Positions 55,274-64,000 of a stretch of 64,000 nucleotides of DNA are shown piece by piece. Where the stretch lies: positions 62,001 through 126,000 of the forward strand of contig NZ_JACYOF010000010.1 of the NCBI RefSeq assembly GCF_014932895.1, written 5' to 3'. Source of the stretch: Bacillus thuringiensis (GTDB taxonomy: Bacteria > Bacillota > Bacilli > Bacillales > Bacillaceae_G). The translations under genes were made by a program, and so were the position numbers. The notes beneath the pieces are model-generated. The model was not told where the DNA came from and searched no databases. It worked only from the letters and a program-made list of their open reading frames with translations. Position 1 is the first letter of the stretch, and each line of letters begins with the position of its first letter.

Positions 55274-56491
55274 ATGAAAAAAATAAATTCAAATATAGAT
55301 TTGGATACAAATGTATTGGAAGCGGTATTTATTCCAAGAAGGTTTATTATTTTATGGATTACACTCGTATATATCGCTTCAATGCTTTTAGAATTTCGTA
55401 ATAATAAGTTCTCTATGGATAGTTTCTTCTTTACAATAATTATCGTTATTCATACTATTTTTCATTGGTATGCGAGTTCATTAAAGAATAGGCAATTGTT
55501 GTACTTCTTTTTTTTACAACTCTTCATTGTGTTTTTCGCTGCATTTATTGTACCAAATAGTTCAATAGCTATTTTTGTTGGATTAACTCCTATTTTAATT
55601 GCCCAAAGTCTATATGTTTATAACAATATATTTAAAGTAATGGCAGTTTTTACTCTCATGTATGCAATATTTTGTACTGCAATTAGTATCAATTATGGTG
55701 TGAATAAATTAGCTATTCTTATCTCTATGTTTCTTTTAGTATTAGCAATTATTATTCCTTTTTCTTATATTAATAAGCAGCAATTTGATGCACGTAATCG
55801 TATACAGAGCTATATCCAAGAGTTAGAGTCTACATATATGAGAGTGGAAGAATTGACATTAGCTAATGAAAGGCAGCGAATGGCAAGAGATTTACATGAT
55901 ACGTTAGCACAAGGTTTAGCAAGCTTAATTATGCAATTGGAAGCAATAGATGCCCATATGCAAAAAGGGAATACAGGACGATCTCAAGAGATTATGAAAC
56001 AAACTATGATAAGGGCGAGACAAACTTTACATGATGCAAGATTGGTTATTGATGATTTGCGCCATACTACCAATTCATTTAATGAAGCAGTGGAGGAAGA
56101 AATTCAACGTTTTTCTGAAGCTACGTCTATACATGTGAGATTTATTACTCAAAGTCCCCCGTATATTTCAAGCGTAGTAAAAGAGCACTGTTTATATGTA
56201 ATTAGTGAATGTTTAACGAATATCGCAAAGCATTCACAGGCAACTGATGTTAATTTAAAAGTTGAATATATCGATGAAATTGAAAAACTTACTATTGAAG
56301 TTGAAGATAATGGAATTGGGTTTGACACTGGGTATATTGGTAAGAATCCTGGACATTATGGTTTAATTGGCCTAAATGAGCGTGTTCGATTGATTAAGGG
56401 AGAAATACAAATATTGAGTGAAAAGATGAAGGGTACGAAAGTGTATATTCAAGTGCCTATAAATAAAGAAGGAGATAGCTATGAAGCATAA
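55274..56491 (+). CDS. NarL-type sensor histidine kinase
   Basis: A 405-residue kinase. Residues 20-170 hold about six membrane helices without a large outside loop, so the signal is probably sensed in or at the membrane. The HisKA_3 dimerisation region has RQRMARDLHDTLAQGLASLI with the phosphorylated His at 208. The ATP-binding part has CLTNIAKHSQATDVNLKVEY, EVEDNGIGFD and HYGLIGLNERVRLIKGEI. GGAGG precedes the ATG. It overlaps the response regulator gene by 11 bases. The size and layout are like B. subtilis YdfH or DesK-type kinases. Confidence 0.9.
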   Translation: MKKINSNIDLDTNVLEAVFIPRRFIILWITLVYIASMLLEFRNNKFSMDSFFFTIIIVIHTIFHWYASSLKNRQLLYFFFLQLFIVFFAAFIVPNSSIAIFVGLTPILIAQSLYVYNNIFKVMAVFTLMYAIFCTAISINYGVNKLAILISMFLLVLAIIIPFSYINKQQFDARNRIQSYIQELESTYMRVEELTLANERQRMARDLHDTLAQGLASLIMQLEAIDAHMQKGNTGRSQEIMKQTMIRARQTLHDARLVIDDLRHTTNSFNEAVEEEIQRFSEATSIHVRFITQSPPYISSVVKEHCLYVISECLTNIAKHSQATDVNLKVEYIDEIEKLTIEVEDNGIGFDTGYIGKNPGHYGLIGLNERVRLIKGEIQILSEKMKGTKVYIQVPINKEGDSYEA

Positions 56492-57125
56492 CGTATTAAT
56501 TGTAGATGATCATTTCGTTGTAAGAGAAGGTCTGAAATTAATAATAGAAACGAGTGATTCATTTCAAATTATAGGTGAGGCTGCCAATGGAGAAGAAGCC
56601 CTTTCTTTCATAGAGAAAAAGGAACCTGATGTTATTTTAATGGATTTAAATATGCCTAAAATGAGTGGTCTAGAAACAATTGAGGCTTTAAATAAAAAAC
56701 AAAACCATACGCCAATCATCATATTAACTACTTATAACGAAGATGAATTAATGTTAAGGGGAATTGAGCTAGGAGCAAAAGGATATTTGCTAAAAGATAC
56801 GGATCGTGAGAATTTGTTCCGAACATTGGAAGCAGCTATTCGAGGTGAGATTTTACTACAACCAAATATTATGGAAAAGATAGTGAATTATAAAAGGAAA
56901 GAAATACATGCCGATAAGGTTGAAGAAAATAACTTAACAGAAAAAGAATTGTTTGTGTTGAAAGCTATTGCGCGTGGATATAAGAATAAAGAAATTGCAT
57001 TCGATATGGGGATAGCTGAGCGAACGGTAAAAGCATATTTAACAAATATATACAATAAACTAGGTGTAAATTCACGGTCAGAAGCAGTAGCTGTATCAAT
57101 TGAAAGGAAGTTAATTCATTTTTAA
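56481..57125 (+). CDS. NarL/LuxR-type response regulator
   Basis: A 214-residue regulator. The receiver has VLIVDDHFVVREGLKLIIET and the phosphorylated Asp at 55 in VILMDLNMPKMSGLETIEAL. The LuxR HTH is LTEKELFVLKAIARGYKNKE then AERTVKAYLTNIYNKLGVNS. It partners the overlapping kinase. The next gene, a small membrane protein 160 bp downstream, may be a target. AAGGAGAT precedes the ATG. Confidence 0.93.
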   Translation: MKHNVLIVDDHFVVREGLKLIIETSDSFQIIGEAANGEEALSFIEKKEPDVILMDLNMPKMSGLETIEALNKKQNHTPIIILTTYNEDELMLRGIELGAKGYLLKDTDRENLFRTLEAAIRGEILLQPNIMEKIVNYKRKEIHADKVEENNLTEKELFVLKAIARGYKNKEIAFDMGIAERTVKAYLTNIYNKLGVNSRSEAVAVSIERKLIHF

Positions 57126-57137
57126 AACATGATAGAT

Positions 57138-57181
57138 GCCCAATCGTACATTATAGGTTTGCCCTTTTGTACGATTTTTTT
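57138..57181 (+). terminator. Terminator of the two-component operon
   Basis: AATCGTACA and TGTACGATT at either end of a 22-base loop, followed by TTTTTAT. Confidence 0.75.
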
Positions 57182-57288
57182 ATTTCCTTCTCATGTTATG
57201 CTTCAGAAAGTATGAGAGATTTTAGAACGATCTAATTACATTACAATTACAGACGTTTCTAATGTAGGAAAGGGAGAAGAATAATTAA

Positions 57289-57717
57289 ATGGCAACTTTG
57301 TTTTTAATTCCTGTAGTAATTTTCTTTATTTGGATGCAAAGCAAACAAAGAAAAATAAAATGGATAGATATTATAACGTTTCTAATAATGATAGGGATTA
57401 TTATTTATACGGTGCCACAACCAATGACTTGGGATTTACAAACAGAGTTACTGGCAGTTACGCTTTTTTCTTTTGCCATTGGTGTTTGGCAAGGTGGGGG
57501 AATTATAGTCTGTAATGAGGATGGAACTTTATATATTACAAATAAAAAACAGTATTCTATTTCATGGATTCTCTTAATAATTGGCAACATAATTATTACT
57601 CATATATTTGAAGGTGGATTTATATGTAATGGAGTGTGGTTCCTTTTGTGTGGTGTTGTCATTGCATCTGGACTAAAAAACTGTATGATATATGTTCAAT
57701 ACAAGGTAACAGTGTGA
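57289..57717 (+). CDS. Small membrane protein next to the two-component system
   Basis: A 142-residue protein with four hydrophobic segments (LFLIPVVIFFIWM; IITFLIMIGIIIYTV; LAVTLFSFAIGVW; SWILLIIGNIIITHIF plus a final one) and no large soluble part. I do not recognise it. GGGAGAAG precedes the ATG. It is in the same direction as the kinase/regulator pair but beyond their terminator, so it is a candidate target. Confidence 0.7.
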   Translation: MATLFLIPVVIFFIWMQSKQRKIKWIDIITFLIMIGIIIYTVPQPMTWDLQTELLAVTLFSFAIGVWQGGGIIVCNEDGTLYITNKKQYSISWILLIIGNIIITHIFEGGFICNGVWFLLCGVVIASGLKNCMIYVQYKVTV

Positions 57718-57844
57718 AATTGAATGGGAAAACAAAGATGTTTTCTTTTATCTCAACATAGAATATATTGCTGTGAGTTCATTAAAAGATTGTAGTTGAT
57801 AAAAATGAGAAGGAAGTATTGGAAGAATGGGGGAGTTAACGTAG

Positions 57845-58243
57845 ATGTTTCTATCTATTACTACATTTGATAGGCTTAGTTGGCTGGGAAATGTTGCTTT
57901 CTCTTCAGAAAAGATTAGCAGGAATCGGGCGCTTTCGAAGGCTGAAGAAAGAGATACTAATTTGCGAAACAAGAAATGTATAGATTCAGTTCATACTATT
58001 CATCGAAAAATAATGATAGGTTCTGTGGAATATAGTGATAATTGTATATTGGGCCGTGCAGAACCTCATTCAACAATTGTCATAACGAGTGGCGATATGT
58101 ATGTTGGAAGCGGACGGGTTAATAAGTATGGAGAATTTCAAATATATACGAATGATTATCTGGAAGAGTATTTGGTAATAGAGATTCAGTTGATAGTGGG
58201 TGGTTTTTATCAAGAGAGTATAACGGTAAAGGTAGAATGTTAA
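57845..58243 (+). CDS. Small protein with a bacterial Ig-like domain, possibly truncated
   Basis: A 132-residue frame. The second half (residues 58-130; IGSVEYSDNCILGRAEPHST then VGSGRVNKYGEFQI) has the pattern of an Ig-like repeat from Gram-positive surface proteins. The first half is not recognised and carries no signal peptide. GGGGGAG precedes the ATG. It may be the 3' end of a larger surface protein gene that acquired a new start. Confidence 0.5.
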   Translation: MFLSITTFDRLSWLGNVAFSSEKISRNRALSKAEERDTNLRNKKCIDSVHTIHRKIMIGSVEYSDNCILGRAEPHSTIVITSGDMYVGSGRVNKYGEFQIYTNDYLEEYLVIEIQLIVGGFYQESITVKVEC

Positions 58244-58277
58244 GATAGGATTATTTCCGTTTTTTCCACTAAACAAA

Positions 58278-58303
58278 AAGGAAGCAACCGTAGTCGCTTC
58301 CTA
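58278..58303 (-). terminator. Hairpin downstream of the YflJ-like gene
   Basis: GGAAGC-AACCGTAGTC-GCTTCC between two converging small genes. Confidence 0.55.
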
Positions 58304-58310
58304 ACATCCA

Positions 58311-58451
58311 TTAAGCCGAAGCTCTCTTCATTCTCTCAAGTAAACTAGATAAAACATGCGTACGATAAGATTCTAGTTTTTTGCCTTCATAAGTACGAAT
58401 ACCTAATTTTTTAAGCTCTTTTACATACCAACCTTTGCTTCCGAAATACAT
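58311..58451 (-). CDS. YflJ-like (DUF2639) small protein, 46 aa
   Basis: MYFGSKGWYVKELKKLGIRT followed by GKKLESYRTHVLSSLLERMK. It matches my recollection of the B. subtilis YflJ/DUF2639 peptide family, basic and of unknown role. GGGGAG lies just before the ATG. Confidence 0.75.
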   Translation of the reverse strand: MYFGSKGWYVKELKKLGIRTYEGKKLESYRTHVLSSLLERMKRASA

Positions 58452-58603
58452 GTGATCGCTCCCCTTCAACTTTTTTTATTTGTCCTGATTGTACTTGGAG
58501 GTACGGGAATTATAATGAAGGAAATGAATTTCGCGCGAAAATGGTTAACTTTGTTGCAAAAGACATATATACTAAAGGTAGTATATAACGAGGTGGGCAA
58601 GAC

Positions 58604-58966
58604 GTGATTATAGAGAAGCACGAAATTCAAATTGACCAAATTACGAGCGGAAAAGTGAATATCTTTACTTTCTACCGAAATAGAAAGCAAATCGATGATC
58701 ATTTTTTACGACTGCAAGAACCATCGCTTACAGCAAACTACTTCTTCCATTTTCATTTTGATGCAGAGAGCTTGCATCTTCTGCAGAAAGAGTTTCCGAG
58801 CGTATATCCGTACGACGGGAGTGAAACGATTCACGACTGGACGGAAAAGATGAAAGCGGAATTGCAACATCAGATCCAAACAGGTAAATGGAATAAACGC
58901 GTACGTATCGGTAATCGCATTCTAGATGTGGAGTTTACGTGGTGTGACGAAGATATAGTAGAGTGA
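58604..58966 (+). CDS. Hypothetical protein
   Basis: A 120-residue soluble protein with IIEKHEIQIDQITSGKVNIF, TANYFFHFHFDAESLHLLQK and IGNRILDVEFTWCDEDIVE. I do not recognise it. It starts at GTG 58604 with GAGGTGG upstream and ends in a strong terminator shared with yhzD. Confidence 0.7.
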   Translation: MIIEKHEIQIDQITSGKVNIFTFYRNRKQIDDHFLRLQEPSLTANYFFHFHFDAESLHLLQKEFPSVYPYDGSETIHDWTEKMKAELQHQIQTGKWNKRVRIGNRILDVEFTWCDEDIVE

Positions 58967-58994
58967 AAAAGAAGCGGATGACGCTTCTTTTTTT
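58966..58994. terminator. Bidirectional terminator
   Basis: AAAAAGAAGCG-GATGA-CGCTTCTTTTTTT between converging genes. Confidence 0.88.
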
Positions 58995-59178
58995 AGCGCT
59001 GGAATAAAACGAGCTTACCTGCAGAAGATGTGCAGCGATGTGTTTTTTCATGCAATCCTTTTTCTTGTAAAATAGATTCACCTTTTGCTTTCGCTTCTTT
59101 TTCAGTTGCCGCCTCGAATGATTCGTCTAATGCTTTTGAACCATCTTTTTCAAAGACTGTTAGAACGTATACTCCCAT
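58993..59178 (-). CDS. yhzD: YhzD-like protein (61 aa)
   Basis: MGVYVLTVFEKDGSKALDES then ATEKEAKAKGESILQEKG and EKTHRCTSSAGKLVLFQR. This matches the small YhzD protein of Bacillus, whose gene also lies next to yhaONM in B. subtilis, as I recall. Function unknown. The start is the ATG with GGAGGG upstream rather than the longer frame to 59193. Confidence 0.82.
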   Translation of the reverse strand: MGVYVLTVFEKDGSKALDESFEAATEKEAKAKGESILQEKGLHEKTHRCTSSAGKLVLFQR

Positions 59179-59273
59179 GAAAATTCCCTCCAATATTTAA
59201 AATCAGAATCTTATAATTATTTTGACATAAAACACTAGAATATGCAAAGAAATATATGACATTGCGTGTTACA

Positions 59274-59404
59274 ATAAAGTGAAACTTTAATCATCGGGGA
59301 GTCTTTTCATCCCCGACGATTATTAGTGGAACCAATCGGGTATTTATGGGCAGTCTACTTTCAGACTGGCTTCCTTGCCTACTGCCCGTTAATACGGTGT
59401 AAAA
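59274..59404 (-). repeat. bcr1-type repeat, divergent copy in reverse orientation
   Basis: ATAAAGTGAAACTTTAATCA at the left, a CGGGGAGTC/CATCCCCG hairpin, GATTATTAG and ACCAATCGGGT, then CTGCCCGTTAATACGG at the right. The inner arms (CAGTCTACTTTCAGACTGG) differ from the other copies. It lies between yhzD and yhaO. Confidence 0.8.
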
Positions 59405-59438
59405 TGAAACTTTTGAAACATAGAAAGGATCGTTATTT

Positions 59439-60680
59439 GTGAAACAAGTGAAGTTTATACATGCGGCTGATTTGCATTTGGATAGTCCGTTTAAAGGGAT
59501 GGAAATGAATGTAGCACAGTCTGTTTGGGAGAGAATGAAGCAAAGTACGTTTGAATCATTTGAGCGTATTGTTGATAAAGCGATTCAAGAGCGCGTTGAT
59601 TTCGTATTACTAGCTGGGGATTTGTATGATGCGGAGACGAGAAGTTTGCGAGCGCAAGTGTTTGTGCGTGAGCAAATGAAGCGACTTTCGCAGTACGAAA
59701 TTCCCGTTTTTATTATTCACGGTAACCACGACCATTTGGGAGGAAGCTGGGCAGCAATTGAGTTTCCGGAAAATGTTCATGTGTTTACGGAGCCTTATGT
59801 AGAAGAAAAATCATTTTATAAAAATGGTGAGTTGTTAGCTTCTATTTATGGTTTTAGTTATTTACAGCAAGCGGTAACGGATAATATGACAGCGCAGTAT
59901 ACGAAAATGAGTGATGCGCCTTTTCATATTGGAATGCTTCACGGAAGTGTGGAAGGAGATGCAGAGCATAATCGCTACGCACCGTTTCAAATTCGTGAGC
60001 TGAAAGAAAAGCAGTTTGATTATTGGGCTCTTGGCCATATACATAAACGTGAAATTTTATCAGAAGAGCCGTACATTATTTATCCGGGCAATATACAAGG
60101 CCGTCATCGTAAGGAGACAGGGGAAAAGGGTGCGTACCTTATCGAACTAACGAAACAAGGAGCGCATTGTTCATTTTTCCATACTGCGGATGTTGTATGG
60201 GATGAGATAGAAGTTCATATCGATGGGATTGAAACTGTTGATGATCTTATGACAGTAGCGTCAATCGCGATGAATGAGAGCCGAAGGGAAGAGGAAGGGA
60301 CGCTTTTAACTGTCGTATTCACAGGGCAAGGGCCACTTTCTCCTTATTTGCGTGATGAAAAGCGTGTGGAAGAGATTTTTCATATTTTAGCAGCTGGAGA
60401 AGAACGAAAAGATTTCGTATATACGATGAAGTGGAAAAATGAGACGGTTTCTTTTGCGGAAATCGAACGTTTGAAAGCGGAAAATCATTTTGTCGGTAGT
60501 GTGCTGCAAGAGTTAGAGGCTTTCACAAATATGGACGGAGTGTTGCGCACGATTTGGACATCTCCTGTAGCGCGTAATAATATTGAATCTTTTACAGAAG
60601 AAGAGAAGAAAGAGATTCAAAGGGAAGCGGAAAATATTATTTTAGAACAATTATTCCAGCAAGAGAGGGATAAGAAATGA
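59439..60680 (+). CDS. yhaO: YhaO, SbcD-like metallophosphoesterase nuclease subunit
   Basis: A 413-residue calcineurin-like phosphoesterase with metal motifs FIHAADLHLDSPFKG, LLAGDLYDAE, IHGNHDHLGG, GMLHGSVEGD and WALGHIHKRE. It is the Mre11/SbcD-type partner of YhaN and is expected to cut DNA in repair. The start is GTG 59439. Its stop overlaps the yhaN start (ATGA). Confidence 0.93.
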   Translation: MKQVKFIHAADLHLDSPFKGMEMNVAQSVWERMKQSTFESFERIVDKAIQERVDFVLLAGDLYDAETRSLRAQVFVREQMKRLSQYEIPVFIIHGNHDHLGGSWAAIEFPENVHVFTEPYVEEKSFYKNGELLASIYGFSYLQQAVTDNMTAQYTKMSDAPFHIGMLHGSVEGDAEHNRYAPFQIRELKEKQFDYWALGHIHKREILSEEPYIIYPGNIQGRHRKETGEKGAYLIELTKQGAHCSFFHTADVVWDEIEVHIDGIETVDDLMTVASIAMNESRREEEGTLLTVVFTGQGPLSPYLRDEKRVEEIFHILAAGEERKDFVYTMKWKNETVSFAEIERLKAENHFVGSVLQELEAFTNMDGVLRTIWTSPVARNNIESFTEEEKKEIQREAENIILEQLFQQERDKK

Positions 60681-63601
60681 GAATTGAAAAACTCCATATT
60701 TATGGGTACGGAAAATTAGAAAATGTGGAAATGGATCTTTCATTGCTGACGGTGTTGTACGGTGAAAATGAAGCAGGGAAATCGACCATTCGCTCGTTTA
60801 TGAAAAGTATTTTGTTCGGCTTTCCAACGAGAGGGCAGCGCCGTTATGAGCCGAAAGAAGGCGGAAAGTATGGCGGGGCGATGACTGTACAAACAGAGAA
60901 GTACGGCCGTTTGAAAATTGAGCGGTTGCCAAAAACGGCAGTTGGTGAGGTGACTGTTTATTTTGAAGACGGGAAAACCAGCGGCGAAGATATTTTAAAC
61001 GATATATTAAGCGGGATGAATGAAAGTTTATTTGAATCTGTCTTTTCATTTGATATGCACGGCCTTCAAAACATTCATCAGCTTGGCGAAGCGGATATCG
61101 GCAATTATTTATTTTCCGCAAGTGCAGTCGGCAGCGATGCGTTATTACAGCTAGATAAAAAGCTAGAGAAAGAAATGGATCAGCGCTTTAAGCCGAGTGG
61201 TCGTAAGCCAGAAATTAACGTGTCACTTCAAGAAATAAAGAAGCTTGAGGAAAAGATGAAAGAGTGGCAAGGGAAAATTGGCACGTATGAAAAACAAGTT
61301 GAGCAGTTAAAAGAAAGTGAAGAGAAACTAGCTTCTGTTCGTGCGGAGAAAGAGTCAGCGGAAAAAAGAAAGCAAGATTATGAAATATTAGCAGCGCTTG
61401 AACCGCTCGTAATTGAAAAGCGTGCGCATGAGAAAGTGTTAGAACATGAAAAGGGACAGTTTCCTGTAAACGGAACGGCACGTTATGAGGCGATTAAGGC
61501 AAAAATGGAGCCGCTCCAATTACAAGTTGATTCGCTCCATAAAAAAATAGAGACAGTGCAATCGGAAATTGAATCGATTCAAATAGATGAAGAGCTTTTA
61601 CAAAAAGAAAGTTATGTAGAAGAACTTCGCATGCAGCATTTGTCTTATGAAAATGCCCGCCAAGAACTGCGTGATATGACAGGAAATATTGCAAATATAA
61701 AAGAAGAAATTGCAGAACTAGAGCAGCAAATTGGTGCTACTTTTGAAAAAGAAACGGTTCTTTCGTTTGATATGAGTTTGGCAACGAAAGAGTTAATTAC
61801 GCAAACAGTGCAAAAGGCGCGCGAATTAGAAACGCAAAAAGCACAGCTTGATGATCGTTTCAAAGTAGCTCAGGAGCAATTAGAAGAACAAGAAGAAAAT
61901 ATAAGACAGATCAAGAAACAAATGTTAGCTGATGCAGAGCGAAATGCGTTAGTTGAGAAAGAAAAGTCATTTCAAGATGCGGCGTTTATCGGTATGGGCG
62001 CAGAGAGAATGAAGCGCAAGTATGAAGAGAAGGCAGGAGCAGCTAAGCAAAAGAAAAAACAGTGGCAAAGAGTGTGCCTTTTGTTACTTCTTATTAACAC
62101 AGGCGTTTTATTCACGAGCTTATTTATAGATAACCGCGTGCTCTTATTTATTAGTGTCATTGTTTTTGTAGGGATTGTCCTTGCTCTCGTTTTATATAAA
62201 GATCCGTCAAGTGGATTACAAGAAGAGCTTCTTACTCTTCAGCAAAGTGCTGGCGGGCGTCAAAGTGAAGAGGCGATGTCCGTTCGCTATCAGTTAGAAA
62301 AAGATGAAGAGATTCGTAAGCTATTTGAGCGCGAGTCCTATAAGTTACAGCAAATGGAACGTGCTTATGATAAAGTCGTTTCATCGTATGAGGAATGGGA
62401 GAGAGAAACGTTCCGCGCCAGCGAACAAGTAGATGCATATAAAGCACGTTATATGTTCCCTGAATTTTATACGTATGCACATATATTGCCGGCGTTTGAA
62501 CGTATTGAAAAAATGCAGCAATTATATCGTGAATTAGAGAAGCAAAGTGAGCGGAAATCATCATTATATGAAATGATTTCGCACTTTGAGCATAAACTAG
62601 AAACTGTTATCGGTAGCGCGGAGTACAGTAAGCTGCATGAGGCGCAAAGTCGTATGCAAAATGAGAAAGAGAAGCGCCAAACATGTAAGCAGCTAAAAGA
62701 GAAATTGGCGGAATGGCAAGAAGAATATGAGTTCATGCAAGAGCAATTGAAACAACTGTTAGTAGAACGAGACGGTTTATGGCACATCGCAGAATCTACA
62801 GATGAAGAGATGTTTTTAGAAGCAGGTAAACTGGCAGAAAAACGTGAAGATGCTGAGAAGCAAGTGGGGCGTTTATTACCGCAAATTGATCTTTTAGAAC
62901 AGCGTTTAACGAGTTTATCATTAGCTGAACATTATGAGGCTGACGGCTATGAGGAGAAATTAAAGCGAGAAATTACAGCCGTGCAAAACTGTCTTGCAAA
63001 AGAAAAAGAACTGACGGAGCGTATTGCGAAACATCGTATGGAAATTGCGAATTTAGAAGAAGGAAGTACGTACGGTGATTTACTGCACGAATGGGAAATG
63101 AAAAAAGCGCAAGTACGTGAACAAGTGAAGAAGTGGGCTGCCTATGCGGCCGCAAAGACAGTGCTAACGAAAACGAAGCAATATTATCATGAAGTGCATC
63201 TTCCTCGTATTTTACAAAAATCAGAAGAGTATTTCGTCTATTTAACAGGCGGACGATATAGTAAAATCTTTTCACCGTCAGAGTCGGAACCTTTCATTGT
63301 TGAGCGTAATGATGGTATGCGCTTTTATAGTCATGAACTAAGCCAAGCGACAGCAGAGCAGTTATATTTATCGTTACGATTTGCACTAGCGAACACATTT
63401 GAACATGATTATCCATTTATTATTGATGATAGTTTCGTACATTTTGATGCGGTAAGGACGAATCGAACGATTGAACTTATAAAGGAACTTGCGAAAGATA
63501 GACAAGTAATCTTCTTTACATGTCATGCGCATTTACTATCGTTCTTTACGGAAAAACAGATTATAAAATTAACGCGTAAGCGTAAAGAAAATGAGTTGTA
63601 A
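60677..63601 (+). CDS. yhaN: YhaN, SbcC/Rad50-like ATPase with central membrane segment
   Basis: A 974-residue protein. The N-terminal Walker A is VLYGENEAGKSTIRSFMKSI. Long coiled coils (residues about 170-450 and 520-830) flank two hydrophobic helices around residues 470-510 (VCLLLLLINTGVLFTSLFID; LLFISVIVFVGIVLALVLYK), unlike Rad50, which has a zinc hook there. The C-terminal end has the ABC signature region HELSQATAEQLYLSLRFALA and Walker B YPFIIDDSFVHFDAVR. It works with YhaO and may tether the nuclease to the membrane. Confidence 0.93.
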   Translation: MRIEKLHIYGYGKLENVEMDLSLLTVLYGENEAGKSTIRSFMKSILFGFPTRGQRRYEPKEGGKYGGAMTVQTEKYGRLKIERLPKTAVGEVTVYFEDGKTSGEDILNDILSGMNESLFESVFSFDMHGLQNIHQLGEADIGNYLFSASAVGSDALLQLDKKLEKEMDQRFKPSGRKPEINVSLQEIKKLEEKMKEWQGKIGTYEKQVEQLKESEEKLASVRAEKESAEKRKQDYEILAALEPLVIEKRAHEKVLEHEKGQFPVNGTARYEAIKAKMEPLQLQVDSLHKKIETVQSEIESIQIDEELLQKESYVEELRMQHLSYENARQELRDMTGNIANIKEEIAELEQQIGATFEKETVLSFDMSLATKELITQTVQKARELETQKAQLDDRFKVAQEQLEEQEENIRQIKKQMLADAERNALVEKEKSFQDAAFIGMGAERMKRKYEEKAGAAKQKKKQWQRVCLLLLLINTGVLFTSLFIDNRVLLFISVIVFVGIVLALVLYKDPSSGLQEELLTLQQSAGGRQSEEAMSVRYQLEKDEEIRKLFERESYKLQQMERAYDKVVSSYEEWERETFRASEQVDAYKARYMFPEFYTYAHILPAFERIEKMQQLYRELEKQSERKSSLYEMISHFEHKLETVIGSAEYSKLHEAQSRMQNEKEKRQTCKQLKEKLAEWQEEYEFMQEQLKQLLVERDGLWHIAESTDEEMFLEAGKLAEKREDAEKQVGRLLPQIDLLEQRLTSLSLAEHYEADGYEEKLKREITAVQNCLAKEKELTERIAKHRMEIANLEEGSTYGDLLHEWEMKKAQVREQVKKWAAYAAAKTVLTKTKQYYHEVHLPRILQKSEEYFVYLTGGRYSKIFSPSESEPFIVERNDGMRFYSHELSQATAEQLYLSLRFALANTFEHDYPFIIDDSFVHFDAVRTNRTIELIKELAKDRQVIFFTCHAHLLSFFTEKQIIKLTRKRKENEL

Positions 63602-63624
63602 TATGCTATACTAAAAATAACTGA

Positions 63625-64000
<376 letters not shown>

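Noticed and set aside
55147-55401. 84-codon frame overlapping the kinase start
   Set aside because: It begins in bcr1 and runs into the histidine kinase gene in another frame, and the kinase has a far better ribosome site.

Overview
The window looks like chromosomal DNA of a Bacillus cereus group organism (B. cereus, B. thuringiensis or a relative). The evidence is low GC, strong purine-rich Shine-Dalgarno sites, eleven copies or remnants of a dispersed repeat that matches what I know of bcr1 (a repeat reported as specific to this group), small Gly-rich YjcZ-type sporulation peptides, an immune-inhibitor-A metalloprotease, and a yhaO-yhaN-yhaM block at the right edge with yhzD beside it. No rRNA, tRNA, CRISPR array or intact transposase gene was seen.

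Layout. 0.2-2.3 kb: an orphan DnaD-domain/DnaB-helicase pair that looks phage-derived. 2.4-4.1 kb: a TrmB regulator divergent from a TauE/SafE (TSUP) exporter. 4.3-5.3 kb: a DMT/EamA permease. 5.6-10.5 kb: a sigma-54 activator divergent from a class-I glutamine-amidotransferase-like hydrolase and a YfcC-type carrier, with an excellent -24/-12 promoter between them. 10.7-17.5 kb: a cytochrome P450, a decayed LuxR fragment, an extra RNase J, a PrmC-related methyltransferase and an epimerase remnant. 17.8-21.2 kb: a membrane protein/PspA operon, then TetR divergent from a 14-TM drug exporter. 21.3-28.8 kb is a gene graveyard: sortase, DMT, PadR, XRE and membrane-protein fragments and a yjcZ copy broken by bcr1. 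Mixed in are intact small genes, a GNAT acetyltransferase and a PAF-acetylhydrolase-like enzyme. 29.1-33.8 kb: a beta-glucoside operon (licT-bglP-bglH) with two RAT antiterminator elements and a cre-like site. 34.0-35.6 kb: a secreted 5'-nucleotidase.

36.8-40.3 kb: a dihydroxyacetone module in which a DhaK-like coactivator (DhaQ) and the TetR-type DhaS are divergent from a fused DhaK-DhaL kinase. 40.4-41.8 kb: an azoreductase divergent from an Rrf2 regulator. 42.1-44.3 kb: a SAM-I riboswitch controlling a luciferase-like monooxygenase and an ATP-grasp ligase. 45.5-48.0 kb: an InhA-type protease. 48.2-51.8 kb: a VanW protein and an S-layer-anchored transglutaminase-like protein. 52-59 kb: small proteins, an MDR reductase, a putative PSM-like amphipathic peptide with a cre-like site, and a histidine kinase/response regulator pair. 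59.4-64 kb: yhaO, yhaN and the start of yhaM.

The most interesting items are: (i) the SAM-riboswitch monooxygenase/ATP-grasp operon; (ii) the sigma-54 locus with a winged-helix-ended activator; (iii) DhaQ/DhaS paired with a one-polypeptide kinase; (iv) two unannotated small peptides, one amphipathic at 54.9 kb and one secreted at 44.7 kb; (v) bcr1 copies that differ by loss of whole hairpin modules, one of them inside a yjcZ gene; and (vi) two short repeats (36.3/51.9 kb and 42.0/49.9 kb) that may be structured RNAs or control elements. Assignments rest on reading motifs in the translated sequence; no database search was run.
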